A program made the position numbers and the translations under genes. 64,000 bases of DNA from Acidimicrobiia bacterium (lineage in GTDB: Bacteria; Actinomycetota; Acidimicrobiia; Spongiisociales; UBA5794). Under the pieces are notes generated by a model. It ran no database searches and was not told where the DNA came from. It was given only the letters and a program-made list of their open reading frames with translations. Positions within the stretch are counted from its first letter, which is position 1, and each line of letters begins with the position of its first letter. The stretch is from positions 62,001-126,000 of the forward strand of contig DASWKR010000035.1 of the NCBI GenBank assembly GCA_036396535.1. Direction: 5' to 3'. This document shows, in pieces, positions 1 to 7,372 of this stretch.

Positions 1-442
1 GGACCCCGACGTCCGATTCGAGGTTGCCAGGAAGATCGTCGGCCGGGCCGCCGACCACGGGATCCCGCTGTCGGACATCGTCGTCGACCCCCTCGTGATG
101 CCGATCGGGGCGATCGGGACGGCCGGGCGCCAGGTGCTCCACCTCGTGCGAAGGCTCCACGACGAACTCCGGGTCAACACGACGTGCGGTGCGTCGAACA
201 TCAGCTTCGGCCTGCCCCATCGGGTCGGCATCAACGCCGCCTTCCTCACGATGGCCATCGGGGCCGGGCTGACTTCGGCGATCACGAACCCGATGGAGAG
301 CGAGATTCGCCAGGCGATCCTGGCGGCCGACGTCCTCACAGGGCACGACAGGAACTGCGAGGCCTGGATCCTGGCGCACCGACCGCCCGCCGCAGATGAG
401 CAGGGCGGCAGGCGGCAGAACAGGCGCCGCAGCTCAGGATGA
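1..442 (+). CDS. Methyltetrahydrofolate:corrinoid methyltransferase-like protein, C-terminal part (5' end outside window)
   Basis: The last 146 residues of a protein that begins before the window. The segment with CGASNISFGLPHR, then NAAFLTMAIGAGL and ITNPMES, is the C-terminal half of the pterin-binding TIM barrel found in AcsE/MtgA-type enzymes. These move a methyl group between tetrahydrofolate and a cobalamin (corrinoid) protein. The last ~25 residues are basic and low in complexity. The stop overlaps the start of the RACo-type gene by ATGA, so the two are almost certainly co-translated. A RACo gene next door supports a corrinoid role over folate synthesis. The methyl donor cannot be told from this fragment. 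Confidence 0.8.
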   Translation, partial: DPDVRFEVARKIVGRAADHGIPLSDIVVDPLVMPIGAIGTAGRQVLHLVRRLHDELRVNTTCGASNISFGLPHRVGINAAFLTMAIGAGLTSAITNPMESEIRQAILAADVLTGHDRNCEAWILAHRPPAADEQGGRRQNRRRSSG

Positions 443-2463
443 GCGATCAGGCCGACGTCATTCGAGGTCCGGCCCCCAAGGATGTGCGCGTCACCTTCAC
501 GCCCTCCGGGAGACGAGGCAGCTTCGCAGCGGGGACGACCGTTCTCGATGCCGCCAGGGAGATCGGCGTCGACCTCGATTCGGTGTGCGGCGGCCGGGGC
601 ATCTGCGGCCGATGCCAGGTGGCGATCGGAGCGGCTCCCGGCGCCTCCGGCGTCCACGGCAGGCTGAGCCCACCGGGCCCGACCGAGACCGAGTACCGGG
701 GAAGGCGGCCTCTCGCCGACGGCAGGCGGCTCGGGTGCGCCGCCCATCTGCTCGGTGACGTCGTGATCGACGTGCCCTCCGAGAGCCAGGTGCACCGCCA
801 GGTCGTGCGCAAAGAGGCAGGCGTCGACGCTCTCCCCGTCGACCCCGTCGTGCGGCTCCACTACGTCGAGGTCGAGCCCCCGGCGCTCGAGAGCCCGTCC
901 GGCGACCTGGAACGTGTCCTCGCCGCGCTGACTCGGGAGTGGGGCATGACCGTCTCCGAGACGGACGATCACGTGCTGAAGATCCTCCAAGGGGCGCTGC
1001 GCGCCACGGTGCCGGGGCCGGCATGGTCGGTGACGCTGGCCGTCCGAGAGGAGAGCCGCCTCGTAGGGGTCTGGCCCGGATATCGGGACACGGTCTACGG
1101 CGCCGCCTTCGACATCGGCTCCACCACCATCGCAGGACACGTGTGCGACCTGGCGACCGGCGCAGTGCTCGCCTCCGCCGGGGTGATGAATCCGCAAATC
1201 GCCTTCGGCGAGGACCTCATGAGCCGGGTGAGCTACGTCCAGATGAATCCCGGAGGCGACCGGCTGCTGACGAAGGTCGTCAGGGAAGCCGTCGACGGGC
1301 TCCTCGGCGAGTTGACGGAGCGCGCGGGGATCGAGCGTGACGAGATCCTCGAGGTGACCGTCGTCGGCAACCCGATCATGCACCATCTCTTCCACGGAAT
1401 CGACCCGACCCAGCTCGGCACGGCGCCGTTCGCTCTGGCGACGACCGCCGCCTTGACGACGACGACTCGATCGAACGAGCTGAGCACCCACCCTGGTGCC
1501 AGGGTCTATGCGCTCCCATGCATCGCCGGTCACGTCGGGGCGGACGCGGCGGCCGCCACCCTCGCCGAGGGCCCGCACCGCGGTGACGAGCTGCAGCTGC
1601 TCATCGACGTCGGCACGAACGCCGAGATCGTGCTCGGGAACCGGGACCGGCTCCTCGCCGCCTCCTCACCGACCGGACCTGCCTTCGAGGGGGCCCAGAT
1701 CTCGGCGGGTCAACGAGCGGCCCCGGGCGCCATCGAGCGGGTCAGGATCGACAGGGAGACGCTGCAGCCCCGCTTCAGCGTCATCGGCTCCGAGCTGTGG
1801 TCGGACCATCCCGGCTTCGCCGACGCCGTCGGCGCCACCGGAGTGACGGGGATCTGCGGCTCGGGGATCATCGAAGCCGTCGCCGAGATGTACCTGGCTG
1901 GGATCGTGTCGCGCGACGGCGTCGTCGCCGGCTTGGACCACCCACGGATCGTGCCAACCGGGCGAACGTACTCCTATCGGCTCCTCGAAGACCCGCTCAT
2001 CGAGGTGACCCAGAACGACGTCAGGGCGATCCAGCTCGCCAAGGCGGCGCTCCAGGCGGGGTGCCGCCTGCTCATGGAGCACGCAGGGGTCGACGGCGTG
2101 GACGAGGTGCGGCTCGCCGGGGCGTTCGGGGCGCACATCGACCCGATGCACGCCATGGTGCTCGGCATGATCCCCGACTGCGACCTCGACAAGGTGCGAG
2201 CCGCCGGGAACGCGGCCGGCGTCGGGGCGTTGATGGCACTCACGTCACGTGCTGCCAGGGCCGAGATCGAGCTGGTGGCTCGCTCCATCGAGAAGATCGA
2301 GACGGCCACCGAACCGCGGTTCCAGGAGCACTTCGTCGCGGCGATGGGGTTCCCGAACTCGGTCGTGCCGTACCCGATGCTCTCGGCGAGGGTCGAGCTG
2401 CCGGAGCCGGCGGCAGCCGCTCCCCGCGGTCGGGGCAGGCGCGGACGCCGGGACGTCCCGTGA
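439..2463 (+). CDS. RACo-type ATP-dependent corrinoid reductive activator (2Fe-2S ferredoxin domain plus ASKHA domain)
   Basis: A 674-residue protein. Residues ~15-105 form a plant-type 2Fe-2S ferredoxin with ligands C50, C56, C59 and C100. After a linker, the rest is the DUF4445/ASKHA ATPase fold, with the phosphate-1 segment AFDIGSTTIAG near residue 220, a LIDVGTNAEIVLG segment near 385 and a GSGIIEA segment near 475. RACo proteins use ATP to drive electrons onto inactive Co(II) corrinoids and return them to Co(I). The start overlaps the upstream methyltransferase and the stop overlaps the IclR gene, giving a three-gene unit. The length matches the family. The basic RGRGRRGRRD tail is unusual. 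The corrinoid protein itself is not in the window and probably lies upstream. Confidence 0.88.
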   Translation: MSDQADVIRGPAPKDVRVTFTPSGRRGSFAAGTTVLDAAREIGVDLDSVCGGRGICGRCQVAIGAAPGASGVHGRLSPPGPTETEYRGRRPLADGRRLGCAAHLLGDVVIDVPSESQVHRQVVRKEAGVDALPVDPVVRLHYVEVEPPALESPSGDLERVLAALTREWGMTVSETDDHVLKILQGALRATVPGPAWSVTLAVREESRLVGVWPGYRDTVYGAAFDIGSTTIAGHVCDLATGAVLASAGVMNPQIAFGEDLMSRVSYVQMNPGGDRLLTKVVREAVDGLLGELTERAGIERDEILEVTVVGNPIMHHLFHGIDPTQLGTAPFALATTAALTTTTRSNELSTHPGARVYALPCIAGHVGADAAAATLAEGPHRGDELQLLIDVGTNAEIVLGNRDRLLAASSPTGPAFEGAQISAGQRAAPGAIERVRIDRETLQPRFSVIGSELWSDHPGFADAVGATGVTGICGSGIIEAVAEMYLAGIVSRDGVVAGLDHPRIVPTGRTYSYRLLEDPLIEVTQNDVRAIQLAKAALQAGCRLLMEHAGVDGVDEVRLAGAFGAHIDPMHAMVLGMIPDCDLDKVRAAGNAAGVGALMALTSRAARAEIELVARSIEKIETATEPRFQEHFVAAMGFPNSVVPYPMLSARVELPEPAAAAPRGRGRRGRRDVP

Positions 2464-3212
2464 GCGGCGTGCAGAGCATCGAGCGGGCATTCGCCATCCT
2501 CGAAGCACTCGCCGCCGGCCCGGCGGGCGTCACCGAGCTCGCCGAGCTCATCGCTCTCCCCAAGTCGACCGTGGCGAGGATCCTCGGCACCCTCGCAGAC
2601 CTGGGAGCCGTCGAGCGCGTCGACCAGTCGACGGACTTCCAGATCGGCCAGAGCCTGGCGGGCCTGGCAGGCGTCTCGAGCGCCGCGGCCACAATGGTGG
2701 TCGCCGTGCGGCCGGTGCTCGACAAGCTCGCCTCCGAGATCGGCGAGGCGGCCGAGTTCAGCGTGCCGGAGGGATACCTCATCCGCTATCTCATCCAGGT
2801 CGAGAGCCCGAGCCCCGTGCAGGTGCGCGACTACACCGGGCTGCTGTCACCGCTCCACGTCGTCCCGGCCGGGTTGTGCGTCATGGCCCACTGGCCGAAC
2901 GAGGAGCTGGAGCGTTACCTCGCTCGGCCACTCGAGGCATACACCGCCAAGACGGAGACCAGGCCGGCCCACATCAGGCGCCGGCTGGAAGGCATCCGCC
3001 AGGCCGGTTGGGCGTGGCAGCACGAGGAGTTCGCCGAAGGGATCAGCTCGGTGGCCGCGCCCGTCTTCGACCAACTCGGGAGGATCGCCGGGGCGATCAC
3101 GGTTCACGGTCCGACGTACCGATTCCCCGGTTCTCGTCGTTCCGAGGAGATCGCCCGATTCGTCTGCGACTCGGCGCAGCGCTTCTCGGTGAGAGCGAGG
3201 ACCCCCTCCTAG
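2460..3212 (+). CDS. IclR-family transcriptional regulator
   Basis: A 250-residue protein starting at a GTG that overlaps the RACo stop (GTGA). Residues ~1-65 are a winged helix-turn-helix, with SIERAFAILEALA followed by TELAELIALPKSTVARIL. The rest is the IclR effector domain, including GLCVMAHWP, a RQAGWAWQHEEFAEGISSVA segment and a small-molecule pocket. IclR proteins usually respond to a carbon source or intermediate. Because it is the third gene of the methyltransferase/RACo unit, the likely target is this C1 operon itself, sensing the methylated substrate or a product. That target is inferred from position only. Confidence 0.88.
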   Translation: MSGVQSIERAFAILEALAAGPAGVTELAELIALPKSTVARILGTLADLGAVERVDQSTDFQIGQSLAGLAGVSSAAATMVVAVRPVLDKLASEIGEAAEFSVPEGYLIRYLIQVESPSPVQVRDYTGLLSPLHVVPAGLCVMAHWPNEELERYLARPLEAYTAKTETRPAHIRRRLEGIRQAGWAWQHEEFAEGISSVAAPVFDQLGRIAGAITVHGPTYRFPGSRRSEEIARFVCDSAQRFSVRARTPS

Positions 3213-3219
3213 ACCTGCC

Positions 3220-4020
3220 CTATGAGCCGTCGGCGAAGAGCGACCTCTCCAGGTCGCCGCCCTCGAAGACAGGCTTGCGCCTCGCGAACCACTCCTCACC
3301 GAAGGCCACACGGAACACGTCATCGGGGAGCTGGAGCCACCAGGAGCCCTCGGCGATCTGGCTGGCGTGCGCCGCCATGGCCTGGCGCTTGCGCTCCACA
3401 TGTCCCGAAACGTCGACCACCGTCGTCAGCTCGTCCTCAGGCAGCCCGAGGTCGTCGAACGAACCCTCTTCATCCTCGTCCCAGCCTTCCAGGCCGGCGG
3501 CGACGGCTGCCTCGGCGAGGGCGGCGACCCTGTCACGGTTGATCGTCGACTCGTACACCCGCGGCGTGCCGGCGACCTCTGCGGCGCGGGCTCCGACCCG
3601 GTGGACCTGGATGTGGTCGGGGTGACCGTAACCACCATTGGCGTCGTAGAAGGTGACGACGTCTGCCGTCTCCTCCATGAGGATGGCGGCCAACCGGTGC
3701 GCCGCCTGTTCCACTTCCGCCTGCCAGAAGGCATCCGGATGAGCGTTCGACTCGGCTCCCATCATGCCCGAGTCCCGATATCCGAGGAACTCGACCCTGG
3801 CGACCCCGAGGAGCGAGGCGGCTCGCAGCGTCTCCTCTCTGCGGCGGTCACCGAGACTCTCCCCCGACGTCAGGAAGCCATCCTCCACCTCGCCCTCCTC
3901 GCCGGAGGTCGCCACGACGAGCACGACACGGTGACCCGCCGCGACGGCCCTGAGGACCGTGCCGCCGACCCCGATCGCCTCGTCGTCCGGGTGGGCGTGG
4001 AAGGTGACGAGCGTTGCCAT
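3220..4020 (-). CDS. PIG-L/LmbE family zinc deacetylase, MshB/Mca-like
   Basis: A 266-residue protein. The zinc site is clear: AHPDDEA at residues 9-15 and GHPDH near residue 135. In actinobacteria these enzymes remove acetyl from GlcNAc-inositol (MshB, mycothiol synthesis) or cut mycothiol conjugates (Mca). The length fits either, and the sequence alone does not decide. The ATG at 4020 is chosen because MATLVTFHAHPDDE is the family's usual beginning. The frame stays open 15 codons further up. A TAATCT box 10 bases before the ATG suggests a short or absent leader. The gene converges on the IclR gene with only 7 bases between them. Confidence 0.8.
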   Translation of the reverse strand: MATLVTFHAHPDDEAIGVGGTVLRAVAAGHRVVLVVATSGEEGEVEDGFLTSGESLGDRRREETLRAASLLGVARVEFLGYRDSGMMGAESNAHPDAFWQAEVEQAAHRLAAILMEETADVVTFYDANGGYGHPDHIQVHRVGARAAEVAGTPRVYESTINRDRVAALAEAAVAAGLEGWDEDEEGSFDDLGLPEDELTTVVDVSGHVERKRQAMAAHASQIAEGSWWLQLPDDVFRVAFGEEWFARRKPVFEGGDLERSLFADGS

Positions 4021-4050
4021 GGAAGCGGAGAGATTAGGGTCGGAACCGAC

Positions 4051-4078
4051 AGAGCCCGCTCCCATGAGAGCGGGCTCT
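4051..4078. terminator. Perfect 10-bp hairpin, terminator-like or 5' regulatory
   Basis: AGAGCCCGCT at 4051-4060 pairs exactly with AGCGGGCTCT at 4069-4078 around an 8-base loop. There is no T-run. It sits about 300 bases after the end of the secreted-protein gene and 30 bases before the PIG-L start. It could end transcription of the former or shape the promoter region of the latter. Confidence 0.5.
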
Positions 4079-4270
4079 GAGACAGTTCGGGAGCGGCAGT
4101 TGGATCACCACTGCGCACAGTGCGTATTGGTACAACCACTCCCGTGTCGTGCCGGGGACGGTCCGGCTCCCGCCGGGCCGTCACTCCAAATCGTGAGCCG
4201 GCCCCGATCGCTAGAGCGTGGGAACATCCTCCGCAGAGAAGATCGGCATCGGCAGGCGGAAAGTTGAGTC

Positions 4271-4323
4271 CATCCGGTCGAAATCTGCCCATCCGGCCGA
4301 AATCTGCCCATGCCGAAATCTGC
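4271..4323. repeat. 19-bp tandem repeat, about 2.8 copies
   Basis: Two copies of CATCCGGYCGAAATCTGCC lie head to tail (4271-4289 and 4290-4308), differing at one base. A third, shortened copy CATGCCGAAATCTGC follows (4309-4323). The array lies 51 bases past the stop of the secreted-protein gene. Its role is unknown. Confidence 0.75.
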
Positions 4324-4374
4324 AGAGCCTCCGACGCGCCGAGGGCAGGCGCCGTGGCCCCCCTCGAGCGTCGG

Positions 4375-6273
4375 TCAGCCGGGCCGGTTGACGACCACGC
4401 CGACGAGTTCCGACGCGTGCGCTCCCGCGGAACGGGACGACCAGTTCGTCACCCGGCGCACCTCCCGCATGTCGTCGTCCATGCTCGTGATGCCGCCGCG
4501 CGGCCCGATCCAGTACATGGCGTCCTCGGCGGCGTTGTATGCCATCGCCTCGATGTTGCCCGAGCCGACGGCACCGCCCGACACCTCAACGATACGGCTC
4601 GGTCGTAGTCCCGTCTGGGTCACGAGGGCCTGTCCGACGGACACGGAAGGCTCGGCGAAGCGGTAGACCTCGTCGTGGCCGTTGTCCCAGATCTCGAGGT
4701 ACCACGTGCCCGAGCCGCTCCGGTAGGCGGAGAGGTCCTCGACGTCGGCCCAGGATGACACCGCACCCGCCGCGCCAGATTCCTCGAACTTGCCCCGCCA
4801 CGCCAGGCGATCGTTCACGCTGTCGATGGCGAACAGCATGAAGCCGTCCGGGTGCTGGGAGTCGTGGTCGATGATGAACCAGTGGATGCCCGGATTTCTG
4901 CGCGACACGAACATGCCCGAGAGGCCGTCGCGTGCCCCGGCGAGGCTGGCGGCGTTGTACTCGAACTGCGACCTCCTCCCGTCGTTCGTCGAGACGCTCC
5001 TCCCCGGACCGTATGCGAGGTCGTAGCTGTACACCGAGCTGGCGGACGACCCGGCGCTCCCCTCGCCGGCGACGTACACGGTCCTGCCGTCCGCAGACAG
5101 CGCGACGTTCTCGCCGTCGTGCGACTCGATCACCTCGGAGAGGTCGGGTTGCGGATCGGATGAGATCCGGTCGGACCACCTCGAGGCGCTCCCCAGCCGA
5201 TGGAACAGGCTCGCCCGGTGGTCCCCCGCCGACGTCTGTTGCACGACGATCGTCGAACCGTCGCTCGATATGTCCATGGCTCCTGCCGTGTTCGGGGTGT
5301 CGAGCAGGACCGGCGATGCGCCGGGCGGATCGTCAGGGGGGTCGGCCGGCGGCTCGGTCGTGGTCGTCGTGGGCGGCGGCTCCGTCGTGGTCGTCGTGGG
5401 CGGCGGCTCCGTCGTGGTCGTCGTTCCCGGCGGCTTCGTCGTGGTCGTCGTTCCCGGTGGTTCCGTCGTGGTCGTCACCGGCGGCTCCGGGTTCACGCCT
5501 CCGACGTACTTCCAGGCCGAGCCGGACACGCGCCATGGCATCTTGATCGCTCCGTTGGCCCACGTGTCGTATGGGCGACGGGTCTCGTACCCGTTCTTCG
5601 GGTTGCGAAAGTTGACCATGATCACGGGATCGCCCGTGGCCGCCGTGCCGCTCGTGTACAGATGCACGTAGTACAGGTCGCCTCGGAACGCCTCACGCCC
5701 CTCGCCGCGCGCTCCTATCACCCATGGCGCGTGCACCCCGCGATTCAGCGAAACCGCCGCCTTCCGCTCGTGGGAGGCGATTGGATCGCCCCATCCGATG
5801 TTCGGGATGTATGCGTCGGCGGGGGCGCTCGACTTCCACACGGTGAGCTTCGCGCCCTTCTTGCTCTTGGCGTCGAACTGCAGCCGAAGCCAGGCACCTT
5901 TGCCATCGCTGAGGCCGAGCCGCCTGGCGTACGCCGAGAATGCGTGGTCCCTGCCGGCGGCATCGTGGATGATGAGCTGCAGGTCACCTTGAGGGGCCAC
6001 CTGGAGCTTGATCGTGTTGGCCACTGCAGAACCGGGCCATTGCGACAGGATGACCTGGCGCTGCGGGGATGACCAGTCGTCGGCGGCTGCGTAGAACACG
6101 ATCTCGATATCTCCCGAGCCGACCCCCGTTCCGGATGCAACGACGTGGGTGCCGGAGCCCGAAACCGTCAGGTGGGGGGTCTCGGCAGAGAGGGCAGCCG
6201 GAATGGCAACGGCGAGCGCCGCCGCCAGGACGAGCGCCGCCGCGCTGAACCGGTGACGAAAGAGAAACGACAT
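4375..6273 (-). CDS. Secreted LamG-like / beta-propeller protein with Thr-Pro-Glu linker
   Basis: A 632-residue protein. Residues 1-~28 are a signal peptide (MSFLFRHRFSAAALVLAAAL, then a small-residue cleavage site). Residues ~30-245 resemble a LamG/concanavalin-type beta-sandwich, with LYYVHLYTSG and IMVNFRNP strands. Residues ~250-310 are a spacer of nine-residue TTTTTEPPx repeats, a common stalk in surface proteins. The C-terminal ~320 residues carry WD/TolB-like repeats (MDISSDGSTIVV, VALSADGRTVYVAG), probably a beta-propeller. The ATG at 6273 is chosen because the signal peptide begins there. No sortase motif or C-terminal membrane anchor is visible. It probably binds carbohydrate or protein outside the cell. 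A sigma-28/WhiG-like promoter lies upstream. Confidence 0.75.
   Translation of the reverse strand: MSFLFRHRFSAAALVLAAALAVAIPAALSAETPHLTVSGSGTHVVASGTGVGSGDIEIVFYAAADDWSSPQRQVILSQWPGSAVANTIKLQVAPQGDLQLIIHDAAGRDHAFSAYARRLGLSDGKGAWLRLQFDAKSKKGAKLTVWKSSAPADAYIPNIGWGDPIASHERKAAVSLNRGVHAPWVIGARGEGREAFRGDLYYVHLYTSGTAATGDPVIMVNFRNPKNGYETRRPYDTWANGAIKMPWRVSGSAWKYVGGVNPEPPVTTTTEPPGTTTTTKPPGTTTTTEPPPTTTTTEPPPTTTTTEPPADPPDDPPGASPVLLDTPNTAGAMDISSDGSTIVVQQTSAGDHRASLFHRLGSASRWSDRISSDPQPDLSEVIESHDGENVALSADGRTVYVAGEGSAGSSASSVYSYDLAYGPGRSVSTNDGRRSQFEYNAASLAGARDGLSGMFVSRRNPGIHWFIIDHDSQHPDGFMLFAIDSVNDRLAWRGKFEESGAAGAVSSWADVEDLSAYRSGSGTWYLEIWDNGHDEVYRFAEPSVSVGQALVTQTGLRPSRIVEVSGGAVGSGNIEAMAYNAAEDAMYWIGPRGGITSMDDDMREVRRVTNWSSRSAGAHASELVGVVVNRPG
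5348..5488. repeat. 27-bp tandem repeats coding the TTTTTEPP stalk
   Basis: About five imperfect copies of a 27-bp unit built on ggctccgtcgtggtcgtcgt. On the minus strand each copy encodes a nine-residue PPxTTTTTE unit. Copy number is likely to vary between strains. Confidence 0.85.
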
Positions 6274-6575
6274 GGCGGTTCCGGTCCCTTCTTCCTGAAC
6301 CTCTGTCGGTCGATTCGGAGGAGGACCGGCGGCAATGCCGGAAACCACGCTCCGTGACCTCTTCTGGGGGTCTATCGGCCCAGTCGGGTGGTCCCTTACC
6401 GATTCTTCCCGCCGGTGGAGGACGACCTCGCGCCGACTCCGGGCGATGATGCGAGGTCCGCCACAAGGAGCGTGTTAAGAGGCACTCTCGGTGTTCCTAA
6501 CGAAGTGGCGCCCTTCCTACCAGGCATTTCCGGGAACCGAGCCCGCATCGCCCTGCCCGCCCGGACCGTGGCCGC
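6274..6575. other. 302-bp upstream region of the secreted-protein gene
   Basis: No gene. Minus-strand leader of about 90 bases (6274-6366) preceded by the sigma-28-like promoter at 6372-6398. An imperfect inverted repeat built on GTTAAGAGGCAC and GTGTTCCTAAC lies at about 6473-6501. I did not find riboswitch signatures. Confidence 0.5.
6372..6398 (-). promoter_or_regulatory. Sigma-28/WhiG-type promoter: TAAG-N15-GCCGATAG
   Basis: Reading the minus strand, TAAG (6398-6395), exactly 15 bases, then GCCGATAG (6379-6372). The FliA/WhiG consensus is TAAA-N15-GCCGATAA, so 10 of 12 positions match with the exact spacing. It points at the secreted-protein gene, with a predicted start near 6366 and a leader of about 93 bases. 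Confidence 0.65.
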
Positions 6576-6763
6576 ATGTTCGATGTGCAGGCGTGGCTTG
6601 TGGGCCTCGCCGTCACGCTCGCCATCGCCACGGTCACGTGGCTGGTGGCCTCGCCAAGAGCAACGCCCGGATCATCGACGCTGTGTGGTCGCTGATGTTG
6701 GTCGCGGCGGCCCTGGCGTACACCGCTCTCACGCCTGCTCCATCGGAGCGGGACCGGCGCTGA
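6576..6763 (+). pseudogene. Frameshifted N-terminal remnant of a DUF1295 (steroid-reductase-like) membrane protein
   Basis: From the ATG at 6576 the frame gives MFDVQAWLVGLAVTLAIATV and then TWLVAS before drifting to a stop at ~6693. One frame over, the same stretch continues as LAKSNARIIDAVWSLMLVAA and ends at 6763. Joined with one base restored, this reads as the first helix and the S-L-x-x-x-x-x-x-I-D-x-x-W segment typical of DUF1295. The rest of the ~260-residue family is missing. The remnant stops 27 bases before the end of the convergent DinB gene. Confidence 0.5.
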
Positions 6764-6790
6764 CCGCGGTCGACGACGGATCGGGCGGCG

Positions 6791-7318
6791 TCACTCGCCG
6801 GTGAGCCCGTCGACGGCTTCCCTGATGAGGTCGAGGTGGCCGTTGTGTCTCGCCGTCTCCTCGATCATGTGAACGAGGATCCACCGCAGGCTGAACGGCT
6901 CCCCGGTGGCGCGACTCCGCTTCACGGACAGCTGTTCGAGGGGTAGGCCGGCGGCAGCGGCACGACTGCGGGCGCACGACTCCTCGTACAGCGAGACGAG
7001 GTCGGCCGGCTCGTCGTCGACCGCCGAGTGGAAGTCCCAGTCCTCGTCCTCCTCGAACGGGGCACTCGCCCACGGTTCCGGGAGCTCCGCTCCCAGGAGG
7101 ACGGACTGGAACCAGTTGTCCTCGACGAGGGCGAGGTGCTTCACGATCCCGGACGCCGTGAGCGAGGAGGCCGCCACGGTCCTGAGCGCCTGCTCGTGAT
7201 CGAGCCCGGAGTACTTCCACAACACCGTCGCCCGGTGGAAGTCGAGGAACGAGGCGAGCGTCGCCTGCTCGTCCGCCGCCAGGGGCGGGTTTGGTCGATC
7301 GGCTTCCGAGTACGGCAT
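6791..7318 (-). CDS. DinB-family (DUF664) protein, putative thiol-dependent enzyme
   Basis: A 175-residue four-helix DinB/DUF664 protein. The three metal-binding histidines of the family are visible: the first in GIVKHLALVEDNW, the others in HMIEETARHNGHLDLIR. In actinobacteria many such proteins are mycothiol-dependent transferases or isomerases, which would agree with the PIG-L deacetylase 3 kb away. The exact reaction is not predictable. The start MPYSEADRP at 7318 is conventional, and the gene stands alone, with 54 bases between its start and the end of the sigma-factor gene. Confidence 0.8.
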   Translation of the reverse strand: MPYSEADRPNPPLAADEQATLASFLDFHRATVLWKYSGLDHEQALRTVAASSLTASGIVKHLALVEDNWFQSVLLGAELPEPWASAPFEEDEDWDFHSAVDDEPADLVSLYEESCARSRAAAAGLPLEQLSVKRSRATGEPFSLRWILVHMIEETARHNGHLDLIREAVDGLTGE

Positions 7319-7372
7319 CGGCGGAGCCTACGTGGCCGGGCAACGTTCCGGTTTGCGGTGCCAACCACCGGA

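Larger units (their letters stand above)
4021..4374. other. 354-bp gene-free stretch between two minus-strand genes
   Basis: No convincing coding frame is present. The stretch holds an inverted repeat at 4051-4078 close to the PIG-L start and a short tandem repeat at 4271-4323 close to the end of the secreted-protein gene. The middle (about 4080-4270) has a small imperfect palindrome around 4108-4124 and nothing else I can name. Confidence 0.6.

Noticed and set aside
2249-3625. 458-codon plus-strand open frame across the IclR gene
   Set aside because: Its translation is Arg/Gly/Pro-rich with no domain, and it is out of frame with the RACo and IclR proteins, which fit their families.
4108-4124. 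Imperfect palindrome CACTGCGCACAGTG as a regulator site
   Set aside because: Short, imperfect and not near a start codon. No gene could be linked to it.
5348-5488. CRISPR-like regular repeats
   Set aside because: They have no unique spacers, a period of 27, and code a Thr/Pro/Glu stalk in the frame of the secreted protein.
6274-6366. Possible cyclic-dinucleotide riboswitch in the leader of the secreted-protein gene
   Set aside because: GGTCACGGAG resembles the start of a GEMM element, but the required second motif (GACGCAAAGCC type) and a matching third stem are missing.
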